A DNA stretch of 51,791 bases from contig NZ_PPQF01000026.1 in assembly GCF_002901865.1 (NCBI RefSeq), positions 4,273 through 56,063 of the forward strand. Reading direction: 5' to 3'. How positions within the stretch are numbered: position 1 is the stretch's first letter; every line of letters begins with the position of its first letter. Source of the stretch: Staphylococcus agnetis (GTDB taxonomy: Bacteria; Bacillota; Bacilli; Staphylococcales; Staphylococcaceae). A program made the translations under genes and the position numbers. Below are positions 43,973-51,791 of the stretch, one piece after another. The notes below the pieces were generated by a model. It saw nothing but the letters and a program-made list of their open reading frames with translations. It did not search any database and was not told where the DNA came from.

Positions 43973-44539
43973 CTCGTCTTTTGTTCGTTTAGTAATTCAA
44001 TCTCATTTTAACGATAACTTTACGAACGTATAAAGTGCGTTCCATACAAAATATTTAAGGGAGAATGTGAGGGAGAAAAATATAGAATGTTAGATATAAT
44101 TGATATAATTGATTTGAATGAATTGGTTTGGAAATATAGAATTTGTAAACACATATTCACCTCACTTTTTAAGTAATCCACGCGAAATTAAGATGACATT
44201 ATATGAAGAGGAAATTGTACACGAATACATTACATTTTGATTACACTTTGTACAGTATAATTGTATTAAAATTACAGTGAGTTTAAAAAAGTTTAATCCA
44301 CTCTAAATTATGTTTAATCAGTATGATTTTGGATATTATTGGTATTGATATTCTAGAAAATGATTACCGTTTATTGTGAAATTGCACAATAGATTTGGGC
44401 AAATCATTCAAAGTTTTAAGTTTAAAATGTTAATATATTTCTATGCATAACATTACCAACGGTGCTTTTATGTGTGAAAATCCAATATATTTAGCATACA
44501 CATGTGATACTACGACTAGATGGGGGATGGACGTTCAAA
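43973..44539. other. AT-rich intergenic region between ipdC and cdaR-like gene
   Basis: No convincing protein gene. It contains a possible 29-codon frame (44087-44176, plus strand), TATAAT near 44257 on the plus strand without a good -35, and a stretch of repeated GATATAATT units near 44093-44112. The minus-strand terminator at 43938-43972 is downstream of it. I see nothing else that I can name. Confidence 0.4.
44087..44176 (+). CDS. Possible small peptide, 29 residues
   Basis: The frame MLDIIDIIDLNELVWKYRIC continues for nine more residues, to 29 in all. A GAGGGAG ribosome-like site lies upstream, at a longish spacing of about 11 bases. The N-terminal half alternates acidic and branched hydrophobic residues and could form an amphipathic helix, but it lacks the look of known phenol-soluble modulins. 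No promoter or neighbouring gene supports it. It may be a chance frame. Confidence 0.2.
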   Translation: MLDIIDIIDLNELVWKYRICKHIFTSLFK

Positions 44540-45667
44540 ATGAGGAAAGAATATTGGGCACAAAAGACGATTAAGAAAACAGCATCTATCATTAAAAAAG
44601 ATATCCTAATCACTAACCAAAGTGGTCAGGTTATTGCCGCTTCAACACCAAATTATTTAGGACAATCACATAAGGCTGCGCTCCATTCCGTTAATCGAAA
44701 TGTTCCCATTGAGATTGAAGACGAGGATATGAAATTTTGGAATGTGGACAGTCCTTGTATCGTTACTCCTTTTGAACATGATAATACTGCTCATGGTACA
44801 GTAATCATCCTCGGACAACCTGATGAAATTAGAGACTATTCACGTTTATTAAAGTTAAATGCAGAATTCGTCATTAATCAAGAAAAAGGACGTGCTGAAT
44901 CCTATAGCAACCAATTATCACGTACTCAAATGTTGTCTTATATATTATTCAATCAAGAGCGTCAAATTCAAAACTACAATCGCAAAGGCATTATTGACCA
45001 ACTTGGATTAAATGAACAAACCGCTGTTGCGTTAATTCATATAGAAACAACGAGTAAATCTAAAATACGTAGTTTACGAGACGCTTTAGATAAATGGAAA
45101 TTACCTACTGATGATGTCATTGAAACATCACCTCAAGATTATATTTACCTTTTTAAATCTAATAAACATCGAGGTACATCACTTAAAGCATTAAAGGACT
45201 TCATTTCAAATCAACAAGATGATATTTTGAAAAAAACGGTGATCACAATAGGCACATTCAATATGGGTGTTCAAGGACTTGTTCAGTCTTATAATGAAGC
45301 GATGTCTCTTCAAAAACTGATACGTACGTTACGCCATACGGATGGTGTACACACATATAAAGAGTATGAGTTAGAAACCATTTGCAATAACATCAGTTAT
45401 TTCACACCAAGTAATGAAACGTCGCTGGTGACAAATTATAAGAAGTTATTAGATTTTGGTGAAGACAGATATTTAAATGAAACGGTTGAAGCCTATTTCC
45501 GCAATCATGGTAAGTTAGTTAAAACCGCGAATGACTTATTTATACATCGTAATACGTTAAATTATCGTATTAAAAAAATTCATGATATTACAGGATGGGA
45601 CCCAAACACGATTGATGGCATCGTCCTTTTAAGAATTGCTCAAATGCTATATAAAAAATCTAAATAA
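44540..45667 (+). CDS. CdaR-type sugar-diacid transcriptional regulator
   Basis: A 375-residue regulator with an N-terminal sugar-diacid recognition domain (residues about 5-130, KTASIIKKDILITNQSGQVIAAS and later NAEFVINQEKGRAE) and a C-terminal PucR-type helix-turn-helix (LVKTANDLFIHRNTLNYRIKKI near residue 330). E. coli CdaR activates glucarate, galactarate and glycerate genes, so this protein may sense glycerate or a sugar diacid and act on the glycerate kinase and sugar-acid MFS genes elsewhere in the window; this is inference. The ATG at 44540 is preceded by GGGGG at about 13 bases; a GTG at 44504 is a possible but weaker start. Single gene with its own terminator. Confidence 0.8.
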   Translation: MRKEYWAQKTIKKTASIIKKDILITNQSGQVIAASTPNYLGQSHKAALHSVNRNVPIEIEDEDMKFWNVDSPCIVTPFEHDNTAHGTVIILGQPDEIRDYSRLLKLNAEFVINQEKGRAESYSNQLSRTQMLSYILFNQERQIQNYNRKGIIDQLGLNEQTAVALIHIETTSKSKIRSLRDALDKWKLPTDDVIETSPQDYIYLFKSNKHRGTSLKALKDFISNQQDDILKKTVITIGTFNMGVQGLVQSYNEAMSLQKLIRTLRHTDGVHTYKEYELETICNNISYFTPSNETSLVTNYKKLLDFGEDRYLNETVEAYFRNHGKLVKTANDLFIHRNTLNYRIKKIHDITGWDPNTIDGIVLLRIAQMLYKKSK

Positions 45668-45679
45668 GTTCTACTCGGT

Positions 45680-45730
45680 AAATAGTAATGGGGAAATTTT
45701 GGCATACATGTTTCCTTATTACTATTTTTT
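45680..45730 (+). terminator. Intrinsic terminator after CdaR-type regulator
   Basis: AAATAGTAATGGGGAAA (from 45680) pairs with TTTCCTTATTACTATTT, which ends in a run of T. Stem of about 17 positions with one or two mismatches. Confidence 0.85.
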
Positions 45731-45805
45731 ATTGAATAGTCCTTTGTAGTTTTAATTTTAAATTTGTAGTATCTTTAGGTAAACAGTGATGAGGAGCGAC
45801 CACAT

Positions 45806-46213
45806 ATGATGAGAAAAATTAAAGAAAGCATCTTTAAAGTGATGGACAAACTTGGATCACGTGTGATGAATATCATATTTATATGTGGATTCATATTGAT
45901 AATCTTGTTTGTAGGATTAGGTACTTTTATACCGGAATTGAATCGCCATACGTATGAAGGAAAAGTGGTTCAAAAATATGCAGAAAATCATAGTGTGACC
46001 ACAGGTAAAACATACTATATAGAGGTAAAACAAGGGGATCAAATCATTAAAATTGAAAATGGTGATATATTATTACGTCAAAAATTTGATAGTCGTGATA
46101 TTCAAAACCAAATTAAAGAAGGTCAACAAATCAAAGTGGATACGATAGGTTTTTACTTACCTAAGTGGGGATTTTATCCTAATTTAACTCATGTAGAACA
46201 AATCAAAAAATAA
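45806..46213 (+). CDS. Small membrane-anchored protein, unknown function
   Basis: I do not recognise this 135-residue protein. It has a basic N-terminus, a single membrane segment at residues about 22-45 (MNIIFICGFILIILFVGLG), and an extracellular domain of about 90 residues. That domain alternates strands (YEGKVVQKYAENHS, TYYIEVKQGDQIIKIENG, QIKVDTIGFYLPKWGFYPNLTHV) and looks like a small OB/beta-barrel type domain, as seen in DUF3592/YxeA-like exported proteins. The ATG at 45806 has GAGGAG 9 bases upstream; the second ATG directly follows. It is a single gene with a bidirectional terminator behind it. Confidence 0.6.
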   Translation: MMRKIKESIFKVMDKLGSRVMNIIFICGFILIILFVGLGTFIPELNRHTYEGKVVQKYAENHSVTTGKTYYIEVKQGDQIIKIENGDILLRQKFDSRDIQNQIKEGQQIKVDTIGFYLPKWGFYPNLTHVEQIKK

Positions 46214-46214
46214 T

Positions 46215-46245
46215 AGACACGCCCTAGGCTACATTGGGCGTGTCT
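46215..46245. terminator. Bidirectional terminator, membrane protein / Nudix gene
   Basis: AGACACGCCC (46215-46224) pairs perfectly with GGGCGTGTCT (46236-46245) around an 11-base loop. The plus-strand tail is TTATATTT and the minus-strand tail is ATTATTTTTT. The two genes converge on it. Confidence 0.85.
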
Positions 46246-46629
46246 TTATATTTCATACTGTTCAATCCATTTTAACACTGCTGGCGCGATGCGTGTATGA
46301 TCATTCATATCCACCCAATCGATGTGCGTAATTTCAGACGCAATTTGAATTTCTGCCCAATCAATTGGAAATATTGTTCGGAAGCCATGTAATTCCGTGG
46401 TTTCATTCGGTTGTGGATAAGCAGGCCCCGTAACAGACCCAATATACTCAATATCGTTTTCAGTTAACTCTAATTGCAATTCTTCTTTCACTTCTCTTAT
46501 AAGTGCCGCTTCTAAAGTTTCTCCAGGATCAATCTTCCCTCCTGGAAAATACATTTTATCACGATGACGCACTTCGACAAGTCTCAATGCATCACCTTGT
46601 CGATCCACTAAACACACACAACGTATCAT
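46246..46629 (-). CDS. Nudix hydrolase
   Basis: A 127-residue Nudix-fold hydrolase acting on a nucleoside diphosphate linked to some moiety. The Nudix box is visible as GGKIDPGETLEAALIREV followed by KEELQLEL: the GX5E and REUXEE residues are kept, but the Gly of the final GU is Gln. The substrate cannot be told; MutT-like cleaning of oxidised nucleotides or ADP-ribose type substrates are possible. The ATG is preceded by a run AAAGGGGG. It lies 66 bp downstream of a flavoprotein gene on the same strand and may share its transcript. Confidence 0.82.
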   Translation of the reverse strand: MIRCVCLVDRQGDALRLVEVRHRDKMYFPGGKIDPGETLEAALIREVKEELQLELTENDIEYIGSVTGPAYPQPNETTELHGFRTIFPIDWAEIQIASEITHIDWVDMNDHTRIAPAVLKWIEQYEI

Positions 46630-46695
46630 TATGCAAACCCCCTTTGTACTGATTTATGATTAAAGTTTATCTAAAATACTTTGTGCTTTCAAAGG

Positions 46696-47844
46696 TTAGC
46701 TTGCGATATGATTCAGTTGTTGAAACGCTTCACCAATACGTAATGCAGCCTGACGTCCTCCCATAATATTACGTGCAAATGGACCCAGTTCTAAATCTGC
46801 CATCATTCCAGCAACGTACAATTGTGGCAACCATTCCAATTGAAAATTCGTTTTTGGAAAGCCTTCTATACATTCTGCTTCATGCATATGACAAAGTTGT
46901 TTCATTAAAGGTTGTTCCATCACATCATATTTAAAGCCTGTCGCAAGTAAAATATGATCATATTTAATTCTTTCAGACTCTGTTACAATATGATGTTCAT
47001 CACAGCGTTGTATTGGGTTTTGATGTATGATCAGACGGCCTTCTTGTTGAAAGTGTTTTAACGCCATAATCATATCTCTTGGCATCGACCCTTTATGTCG
47101 TTCATATTTATTTATTTTAATACGTTCAGATAAATCAGTTTCTTGTTGGAATCCACGCATTTTCTTAGGCCCCAACCAAGCGGGATCTGCATCAAAATCG
47201 AACATTTCAAAGTCTTTTTTCATCCATAAATGTATCACTTGGTTTGGATTATCTTGAATAAGTTTTAATGTTAAATGGCCCGCGGAGATACCACTTCCTA
47301 CAACATGTGACGCATGATAATAAGGCGCTGTTTCTCTATCATGAATATGTGTAACGTGAGGCTTATTTTTAAATATGTCTGGTACAAAAGGATGATGATG
47401 CGTGCCCATCGCTAAAATCACGTGGTCTCCAGTGACCCATTCACCTTTTTGTAAGCGTACATGCCATATACCATTCTCTCGTTTTATATCTATAGCAGTA
47501 TCTTGAATATGACACGCTTCTAGATTGTAATGTGTTATCCAATGTTGAGTATGATCGAAAAACATATCTAAGCGCGGCCTTTGATGACGCCCTTTAAAAG
47601 GTTGGGCATAGTCTTCATCTCGCGCAAAGCGTTTTAGATCAAATGGCGCTGGATGACAATGGTGCACAATGGGTGAACGCAAATATTCCATACCGATGCG
47701 CTTCGTTTGCACTTCAAATTGCGCCATCAGTGTACGATGTGGATCGATAATATTTAAATTTTCATTAGATAAACCTAATGTTTTTAAATGAATTGCAATT
47801 GTTGTGGCTTGAACACCGCCACCTATGATTATCCATTTGGACAT
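46696..47844 (-). CDS. FAD/NAD(P)-binding protein (SidA/IucD-like flavoprotein)
   Basis: A 382-residue two-dinucleotide-fold flavoprotein. The FAD motif IIGGGVQATTIAIHL is at the N-terminus, and the NADPH motif VVGSGISAGHLTLKL is near residue 190. LLATGFKYDVM near the C-terminus is the ATG-motif of flavin monooxygenases. It resembles N-hydroxylating monooxygenase-like proteins (lysine/ornithine N-monooxygenase fold) found widely in staphylococci, but no siderophore gene is nearby, so the role is unknown. The ATG at 47844 lies 5 bases after GAGGTG. The gene precedes the Nudix gene in the same direction. Confidence 0.72.
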   Translation of the reverse strand: MSKWIIIGGGVQATTIAIHLKTLGLSNENLNIIDPHRTLMAQFEVQTKRIGMEYLRSPIVHHCHPAPFDLKRFARDEDYAQPFKGRHQRPRLDMFFDHTQHWITHYNLEACHIQDTAIDIKRENGIWHVRLQKGEWVTGDHVILAMGTHHHPFVPDIFKNKPHVTHIHDRETAPYYHASHVVGSGISAGHLTLKLIQDNPNQVIHLWMKKDFEMFDFDADPAWLGPKKMRGFQQETDLSERIKINKYERHKGSMPRDMIMALKHFQQEGRLIIHQNPIQRCDEHHIVTESERIKYDHILLATGFKYDVMEQPLMKQLCHMHEAECIEGFPKTNFQLEWLPQLYVAGMMADLELGPFARNIMGGRQAALRIGEAFQQLNHIAS

Positions 47845-47920
47845 CAAAACACCTCATTTTAAATCGTAATCATTATGCTTTATAAATGATAATGGATTTC
47901 AATTAGAATTGCAACTCATA

Positions 47921-47957
47921 AAAAAAGCACTAGAAAGCGTGACCGATTTCTAGTACT
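47921..47957 (-). terminator. Intrinsic terminator of the glycan operon
   Basis: On the minus strand AGTACTAGAAA pairs with TTTCTAGTGCT with one mismatch, followed by TTTTTT (complement of 47921-47926). It lies 45 bp after the stop of the aminotransferase gene and ends the cluster 48002-51546. Confidence 0.85.
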
Positions 47958-48001
47958 CTTCATTATTTATTGATTTAATGTTGCTTGCATAACACTGTAG
48001 A

Positions 48002-49138
48002 TTAGTTACTCAATAAGTTTTTAATTATGGAAATGACACGTTGCTGTTGGTCTTCACTCATATCCGAACCAGATGGTAGGCATATACCATTCTCAAATAA
48101 ATTTTTAGCATTATCGTTTGAATCATATATATAATCGTATTGTTTATATAATGGTTGTAAATGCATTGGTTTCCAAACAGGCCTTGCTTCAATATTTTCA
48201 GTCAATAGTTTTTCCATAATTTCATTGACTGTAATTCCTGTTTGATGAGGATCAACGGTTAAAGCGGTTAACCATCGATTTCCTATAGTATTAGAGAGCT
48301 CTGGCTGAAATGAAAAACCTTCAATTTCAGAGAAAGCCTCATTATATTTTTGATAAATCTCTCTTCGTCTTTTAACTCTTTGATTTAAAACTTCCATTTG
48401 ACCTCGACCAATGCCTGCCGAAATATTACTCAACCTATAATTATATCCCAACTCGCTATGTTGGTAGTGTAAAGCTTTATCCCTAGCTTGAGTAGATAAA
48501 AATAAAGCATGATCTAAATTGTGCCGATTTGATACAAGCATCCCGCCACCACTTGTAGTGATAATCTTATTACCATTAAATGAAAATATTCCGTAATCAC
48601 CAAAAGTGCCACTCATTTGATTATTAAAGCTTGCTCCCAATGATTCCGCAGCATCCTCAATTAATCTAACACCATATTTTTCACATATCGATTGAATTTC
48701 ATCAATTTTCGCCATTTGACCATAAAGATTTACAACTATAACTGCTTTTGGAATTATACCTTTCTCTGAATACTTTTCAAATGCTTTTTCTAATGCTACA
48801 GGTGACATATTCCATGTTTCTAAATCAGAATCTATTAATACAGGCTCAGCTTTTAGATATAAAACTGGATTGGTAGTCGCACAAAATGTTAATGATGAAC
48901 AAAATACCACATCACCTTCTTCTACACCACTTTCAATTAAGGCTAGATGGATAGCTGCAGTCCCACTACTTAAAGCTAATGCGTTGGGTACATTGATGTA
49001 AGATTTAACGGATTTTTCAAATTCATTCACATTTTCACCTAGCGGAGCTATCCAATTCTGTTCGAATGCTCTATCAATATAATATTTTTCTCTCCCACCC
49101 ATATGTGGTCTCGATAAAAATATTCTTTCATTCTCCAT
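48002..49138 (-). CDS. pglE: Nucleotide-sugar aminotransferase (PglE/EpsN-like)
   Basis: PLP-dependent DegT/DnrJ/EryC1/StrS-family aminotransferase, 378 residues. It probably converts UDP-4-keto-6-deoxy-GlcNAc to the 4-amino sugar in UDP-N,N'-diacetylbacillosamine synthesis. The N-terminus IFLSRPHMGGREKYYIDRAF and NWIAPLGENVNEFE is characteristic of PglE/EpsN/LegC members, LSSGTAAIHLAL binds the cofactor phosphate, DAAESLGA carries the Asp, and the PLP lysine is in SFNGNKIITTSGGG. The ATG at 49138 has AAAGGAG 8 bases upstream and lies 5 bp after the pglD stop. Last gene of the cluster. No 4,6-dehydratase is visible in this window, so the substrate assignment rests on the neighbours. Confidence 0.82.
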   Translation of the reverse strand: MENERIFLSRPHMGGREKYYIDRAFEQNWIAPLGENVNEFEKSVKSYINVPNALALSSGTAAIHLALIESGVEEGDVVFCSSLTFCATTNPVLYLKAEPVLIDSDLETWNMSPVALEKAFEKYSEKGIIPKAVIVVNLYGQMAKIDEIQSICEKYGVRLIEDAAESLGASFNNQMSGTFGDYGIFSFNGNKIITTSGGGMLVSNRHNLDHALFLSTQARDKALHYQHSELGYNYRLSNISAGIGRGQMEVLNQRVKRRREIYQKYNEAFSEIEGFSFQPELSNTIGNRWLTALTVDPHQTGITVNEIMEKLLTENIEARPVWKPMHLQPLYKQYDYIYDSNDNAKNLFENGICLPSGSDMSEDQQQRVISIIKNLLSN

Positions 49139-49143
49139 AACTA

Positions 49144-49761
49144 TCACTCCTTTGGTTTAGCTGGTGTACCAATCACAGTGGTACAAGCTTCTACATTTGT
49201 TACAACCGTAGCACCTGAACCCACTATAGAATTGTCACCTACCTCTTTTAAAGGATTTACTACTGCTTTTGCACCTATATGTACACTCTTACCAACAATT
49301 ACACCTCCAGTTAAGGTGGCATTTGGCGAAATATGTACATAATTAGATAAAATATTATCATGTTCTACTATTGCACCTGTGTTAATAATAGCATGATCAC
49401 CTATTGTTGCATCTGCATTAATTACCACATTTGCCATTACTACAGTTCCAAATCCAATTTTCACACTTGAGCTTATAATTGCTGAAGGATGAATTAACGT
49501 AGCATATTGATTAATAGGAATGTCGCTATTTAAATAAATTTTTTCACGTACATAATTGTTTCCTATAGCTATACAAAAATAATAGTTATTTCTATATTTG
49601 TGAATGTTGTTTAAAGAGTCAAAAAAAATATTGTCTTTTACAAAATACTCATTTATCTTACCATCAAGGTAACCGGCTAATTGATATTCTTCACTTAATG
49701 AAACAATATCTCTAATAACTTTTGCATGACCACCATTTCCTATTAGTACGAGTTTTTTCAT
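49144..49761 (-). CDS. pglD: Sugar O/N-acetyltransferase (PglD/EpsM-like)
   Basis: Probably acetylates the 4-amino group of UDP-2,4-diamino-trideoxyhexose with acetyl-CoA. The 205-residue protein has the N-terminal Rossmann-like part (LVLIGNGGHAKVIRDIV, residues 4-20) and a left-handed parallel beta-helix of hexapeptide repeats (from about residue 85, for example VVMANVVINADATIG and HAIINTGAIVEHDN, with the His/Asn pair of the active site) ending in VIGTPAKPKE. PglD, NeuD and EpsM have exactly this architecture. The start shares one base with the pglC stop (TAATG). The order pglC-D-E equals B. subtilis epsL-M-N. Confidence 0.85.
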   Translation of the reverse strand: MKKLVLIGNGGHAKVIRDIVSLSEEYQLAGYLDGKINEYFVKDNIFFDSLNNIHKYRNNYYFCIAIGNNYVREKIYLNSDIPINQYATLIHPSAIISSSVKIGFGTVVMANVVINADATIGDHAIINTGAIVEHDNILSNYVHISPNATLTGGVIVGKSVHIGAKAVVNPLKEVGDNSIVGSGATVVTNVEACTTVIGTPAKPKE

Positions 49762-50351
49762 TAATTATTACCTCTAAATTTTTCTACTGTGACGTGATCT
49801 TTAGCGGAAATGTCTTTCTTTTGTAATACTTTTAAGAAAGTTTTATATAGAATATACAAATCTAATTTAAATGATTGATTTTCAACATACCAAACATCTA
49901 ATTTAAATTTTTGATCCCATGTTATCGTATTGCGTCCATTTATTTGAGCCCAACCAGTTATTCCTGGTTTAACATTATGTCTTTTACGTTGTTCATCATT
50001 ATATAAAGGAAGATAATCCATTAACAATGGTCTAGGTCCCACTAGACTTAAATCTCCTTTTATAACATTCACTAATTGAGGCAATTCATCAATACTTGTA
50101 TTTCTAATCATAGAACCTATTTTAGTCATTCTTTGATGGTCTGGTAATAGTTCACCTGTAGCATCTTTAGCATTTGTCATGGTACGAAATTTATAAAGCT
50201 TAAAAGGAAAACCGTCTTTACCAGGTCTTTCTTGTTTAAATAGTACACCTTTACCGATAAAGATTCTTATTAATAAACTTGTTAAAATATATATAGGCAA
50301 AGAGTAAATAAATATTAATGAGGCTATAATCAAATCAAAGCATCTTTTCAT
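49761..50351 (-). CDS. pglC: Phosphosugar transferase, glycan initiation (PglC/EpsL-like)
   Basis: Monotopic membrane phosphoglycosyl transferase that moves a sugar phosphate onto undecaprenyl phosphate, starting a glycan. The 196-residue protein has the N-terminal re-entrant membrane helix (residues about 5-32), PGKDGFPFKLYKFRTM, the catalytic Asp-Glu dyad in SIDELPQLVNV, and SLVGPRPLL and PGITGWAQINGRN. At about 200 residues it is the short PglC type without a second large membrane domain. The ATG at 50351 has GGAGG 7 bases upstream; an upstream start at 50372 lies before that site. It overlaps the glycosyltransferase gene by 17 bp. Confidence 0.9.
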   Translation of the reverse strand: MKRCFDLIIASLIFIYSLPIYILTSLLIRIFIGKGVLFKQERPGKDGFPFKLYKFRTMTNAKDATGELLPDHQRMTKIGSMIRNTSIDELPQLVNVIKGDLSLVGPRPLLMDYLPLYNDEQRKRHNVKPGITGWAQINGRNTITWDQKFKLDVWYVENQSFKLDLYILYKTFLKVLQKKDISAKDHVTVEKFRGNN

Positions 50352-51546
50352 TTTTATACCTCCGTATCTCATTAATCATTCTATCGACATTATCTTCAAT
50401 TTTAAAATCCCGATTGAAAAATGATTTAGCATTTCCTGATAAATTTTCATATAAATCCATGTCAGACGTTAATTTATTGATATTATCTATAAGTAAATCA
50501 GTATTTTTAGAATTACTTGAAAAACCTACATTATTATTTTTGATTTCTGAAGAAATATCAGTACAGTCATCAACACTTGCTATAACCGGTTTACCTAAGG
50601 AAAGATAACTTGTGAGGCGTGACGGATAATTAGGTATTGTAAATCTCTCATCTAAAAATATCATGCCAATGTCACTATGGTTTAACAATGCATCATACTC
50701 TCTTTTAGGCAATTGATCTAAAACAAAAACATCCTTAATATTTTTTGCTGCAGCTTTGACATCATTAAATCTAGTCCCACTACCAATGATAATCAAGTTA
50801 GCATTTTTTACTTCATTAAATCTTTTTATAAATGCTATTATGTTTTTATACCCTTGTGGTTCTCCTATATTACCACCATAAATTAAGATTTTTTTATTAA
50901 TATCGATACCATATTTTATTAATACACTCCGGTTGCTTGAACTTAAATTCATTTCATAAATAGAATTCCTAAATATATGAATTTTTTCGGGTTTAACATT
51001 ACTATGTTTGATGATATAATTTTTGTTTTCCTTTGACATAACCCCTATTAAATCAGAAACCTTATAAGTATTTAACTCTTTTTTTCGGAAGAATTTATAT
51101 AATATGCTATTATTCTTTATCATTTGTATGTCAACGGCATTTTGCGGAAAAATGTCTTTTAACATTAAATAGGTTATTGCATTATAATCTTTCTTAAGCT
51201 TTGTAATCAATTTAGAAAATGTAATTGGAGGTGTCGAATATACTATTAAGTCAAATGAAATGTCTTTATAAAAATCTTTAATTGCTTTATTAAATTGAGA
51301 CTGAAGCTTGAGTTGGTTAATTCCTTTTTTTAACTTTGATGTTTTAGTTACGTTACCTGTTTTCACACGTAATATTTTCACATTATCTTCATCTACTAAA
51401 TACGTTTCCCTATTTTCTCGGCTTTCAATAGGTGTAACTACAAAAACATTATTCCCTCTTCTAGAGATTTCATTAATAAAATCTTGATAAATTCCCTCTT
51501 CGCTTTTCGAATTAATTTTAACCATTGTTAGAAATAAGATGTTCAT
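50335..51546 (-). CDS. Glycosyltransferase family 4 (WbuB-like)
   Basis: A 403-residue GT-B fold glycosyltransferase that probably adds a sugar to the lipid-linked intermediate begun by PglC. The N-terminal domain starts with MNILFLTMVKINSKSEEGIY, the acceptor-side domain contains SFDLIVYSTPPITF, and the donor domain shows ILIYGGNIGEPQGYKNI, SDIGMIFLDERF and SLGKPVIASV. PPITF with the YLMLKDIFPQNAVD segment is typical of WbuB/WbaZ-like enzymes. The ATG has GAGG about 8 bases upstream. It is the first gene visible of the cluster. It is clearly AT-richer than the trp genes (16 G+C among 60 bases at 51001-51060). Confidence 0.82.
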   Translation of the reverse strand: MNILFLTMVKINSKSEEGIYQDFINEISRRGNNVFVVTPIESRENRETYLVDEDNVKILRVKTGNVTKTSKLKKGINQLKLQSQFNKAIKDFYKDISFDLIVYSTPPITFSKLITKLKKDYNAITYLMLKDIFPQNAVDIQMIKNNSILYKFFRKKELNTYKVSDLIGVMSKENKNYIIKHSNVKPEKIHIFRNSIYEMNLSSSNRSVLIKYGIDINKKILIYGGNIGEPQGYKNIIAFIKRFNEVKNANLIIIGSGTRFNDVKAAAKNIKDVFVLDQLPKREYDALLNHSDIGMIFLDERFTIPNYPSRLTSYLSLGKPVIASVDDCTDISSEIKNNNVGFSSNSKNTDLLIDNINKLTSDMDLYENLSGNAKSFFNRDFKIEDNVDRMINEIRRYKNEKML

Positions 51547-51639
51547 AGCATAACCTCAAATCGAATTTATTTATAAAAATAACTTACAAAGACTCTCTTA
51601 ATATCAATAATGCTTTCAATTACAACTTAAAAGGGGGAT

Positions 51640-51645
51640 ATTATA
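51640..51645 (-). promoter_or_regulatory. Possible -10 element of the glycan operon
   Basis: TATAAT on the minus strand (complement of 51640-51645), about 94 bp before the glycosyltransferase start. The -35 is poor. Nothing else is recognised in 51547-51791, so either the operon starts here or upstream glycan genes lie beyond the window. Confidence 0.35.
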
Positions 51646-51791
51646 CAAAGGGGTGTGACGAAATTAAAAATCTAATGTTGCTTCTTTATATAATTTATCT
51701 TTTTATTGTACTTCGTTACTTGTATAGGTATCACAGTCTTTGACTCCTATATAAGTTAGTAAGAATACTTTAATAACATTAGCTATAAGAG

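Overview
The window looks like chromosomal DNA of a staphylococcus. It is low in G+C, its starts are mostly preceded by strong AGGAGG-type ribosome sites, and many products match well-known staphylococcal proteins (class III fructose-1,6-bisphosphatase, sortase A with TLITC, ScdA, PflB/PflA, a T-box-controlled trp operon, a quinol nitric oxide reductase). Leucine dehydrogenase, an indolepyruvate-type decarboxylase and a bacillosamine-type glycan cluster suggest a species other than S. aureus, perhaps of the hyicus-intermedius group, but that is only an inference. No rRNA, tRNA, CRISPR array, insertion sequence or phage gene was seen. The window is almost entirely core metabolism, transport and stress functions.

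Layout. 59-5761 (-): an oligopeptide ABC importer in the order oppA-D-F-B-C, with a CodY-like box inside the oppA promoter. 6093-6758 (-): an NAD(P)-binding reductase. 7128-10200 (+): pflB-pflA, with two Rex-like operators and a cre-like site. 10773-13160 (-): an EIIC-like permease and leucine dehydrogenase, the latter with a perfect cre upstream. 13488-14180 (+): scdA. 14301-19359 (-): glycerate kinase, sortase A, a sugar-acid MFS transporter and a second MFS transporter. 19618-24535 (+): fbp, a Na+/alanine symporter, a PNPOx-fold protein and a VOC protein. 24694-28243 (-): a heterodimeric ABC exporter. 28343-31016 (-): glcD-glcF. 31233-33512 (-): norB. 33980-34408 (+): a divergent QueD/PTPS-fold protein. 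34515-35228 (-): a HAD hydrolase. 35346-41669 (-): trpEGDCFBA behind two consecutive Trp T-box riboswitches. 42151-43788 (-): ipdC. 44540-46213 (+): a CdaR-type regulator and a small membrane protein. 46246-47844 (-): a Nudix hydrolase and a flavoprotein. 48002-51546 (-): the distal end of a glycan cluster (glycosyltransferase, PglC, PglD, PglE).

Regulation is unusually readable. Good matches were found for CodY (oppA), Rex and CcpA (pflB), CcpA (leucine dehydrogenase, sugar-acid MFS, alanine symporter), a Fur-like box (norB) and tandem T-boxes (trp). Several genes concern nitrogen and carbon overflow: peptide import, leucine deamination, 2-oxo-acid decarboxylation, alanine uptake, glycolate and glycerate use, and pyruvate cleavage. 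ScdA and NorB both deal with nitric oxide.

The least explained feature is a family of three modular intergenic elements (10485-10765, 16203-16651, 21585-21853). They share inverted ends, a terminator-like hairpin, a conserved core and a conserved tail, with different inserts between core and tail. A possible unannotated minus-strand RNA upstream of ipdC and the QueD-fold protein that lacks the usual zinc ligands are the other main leads.
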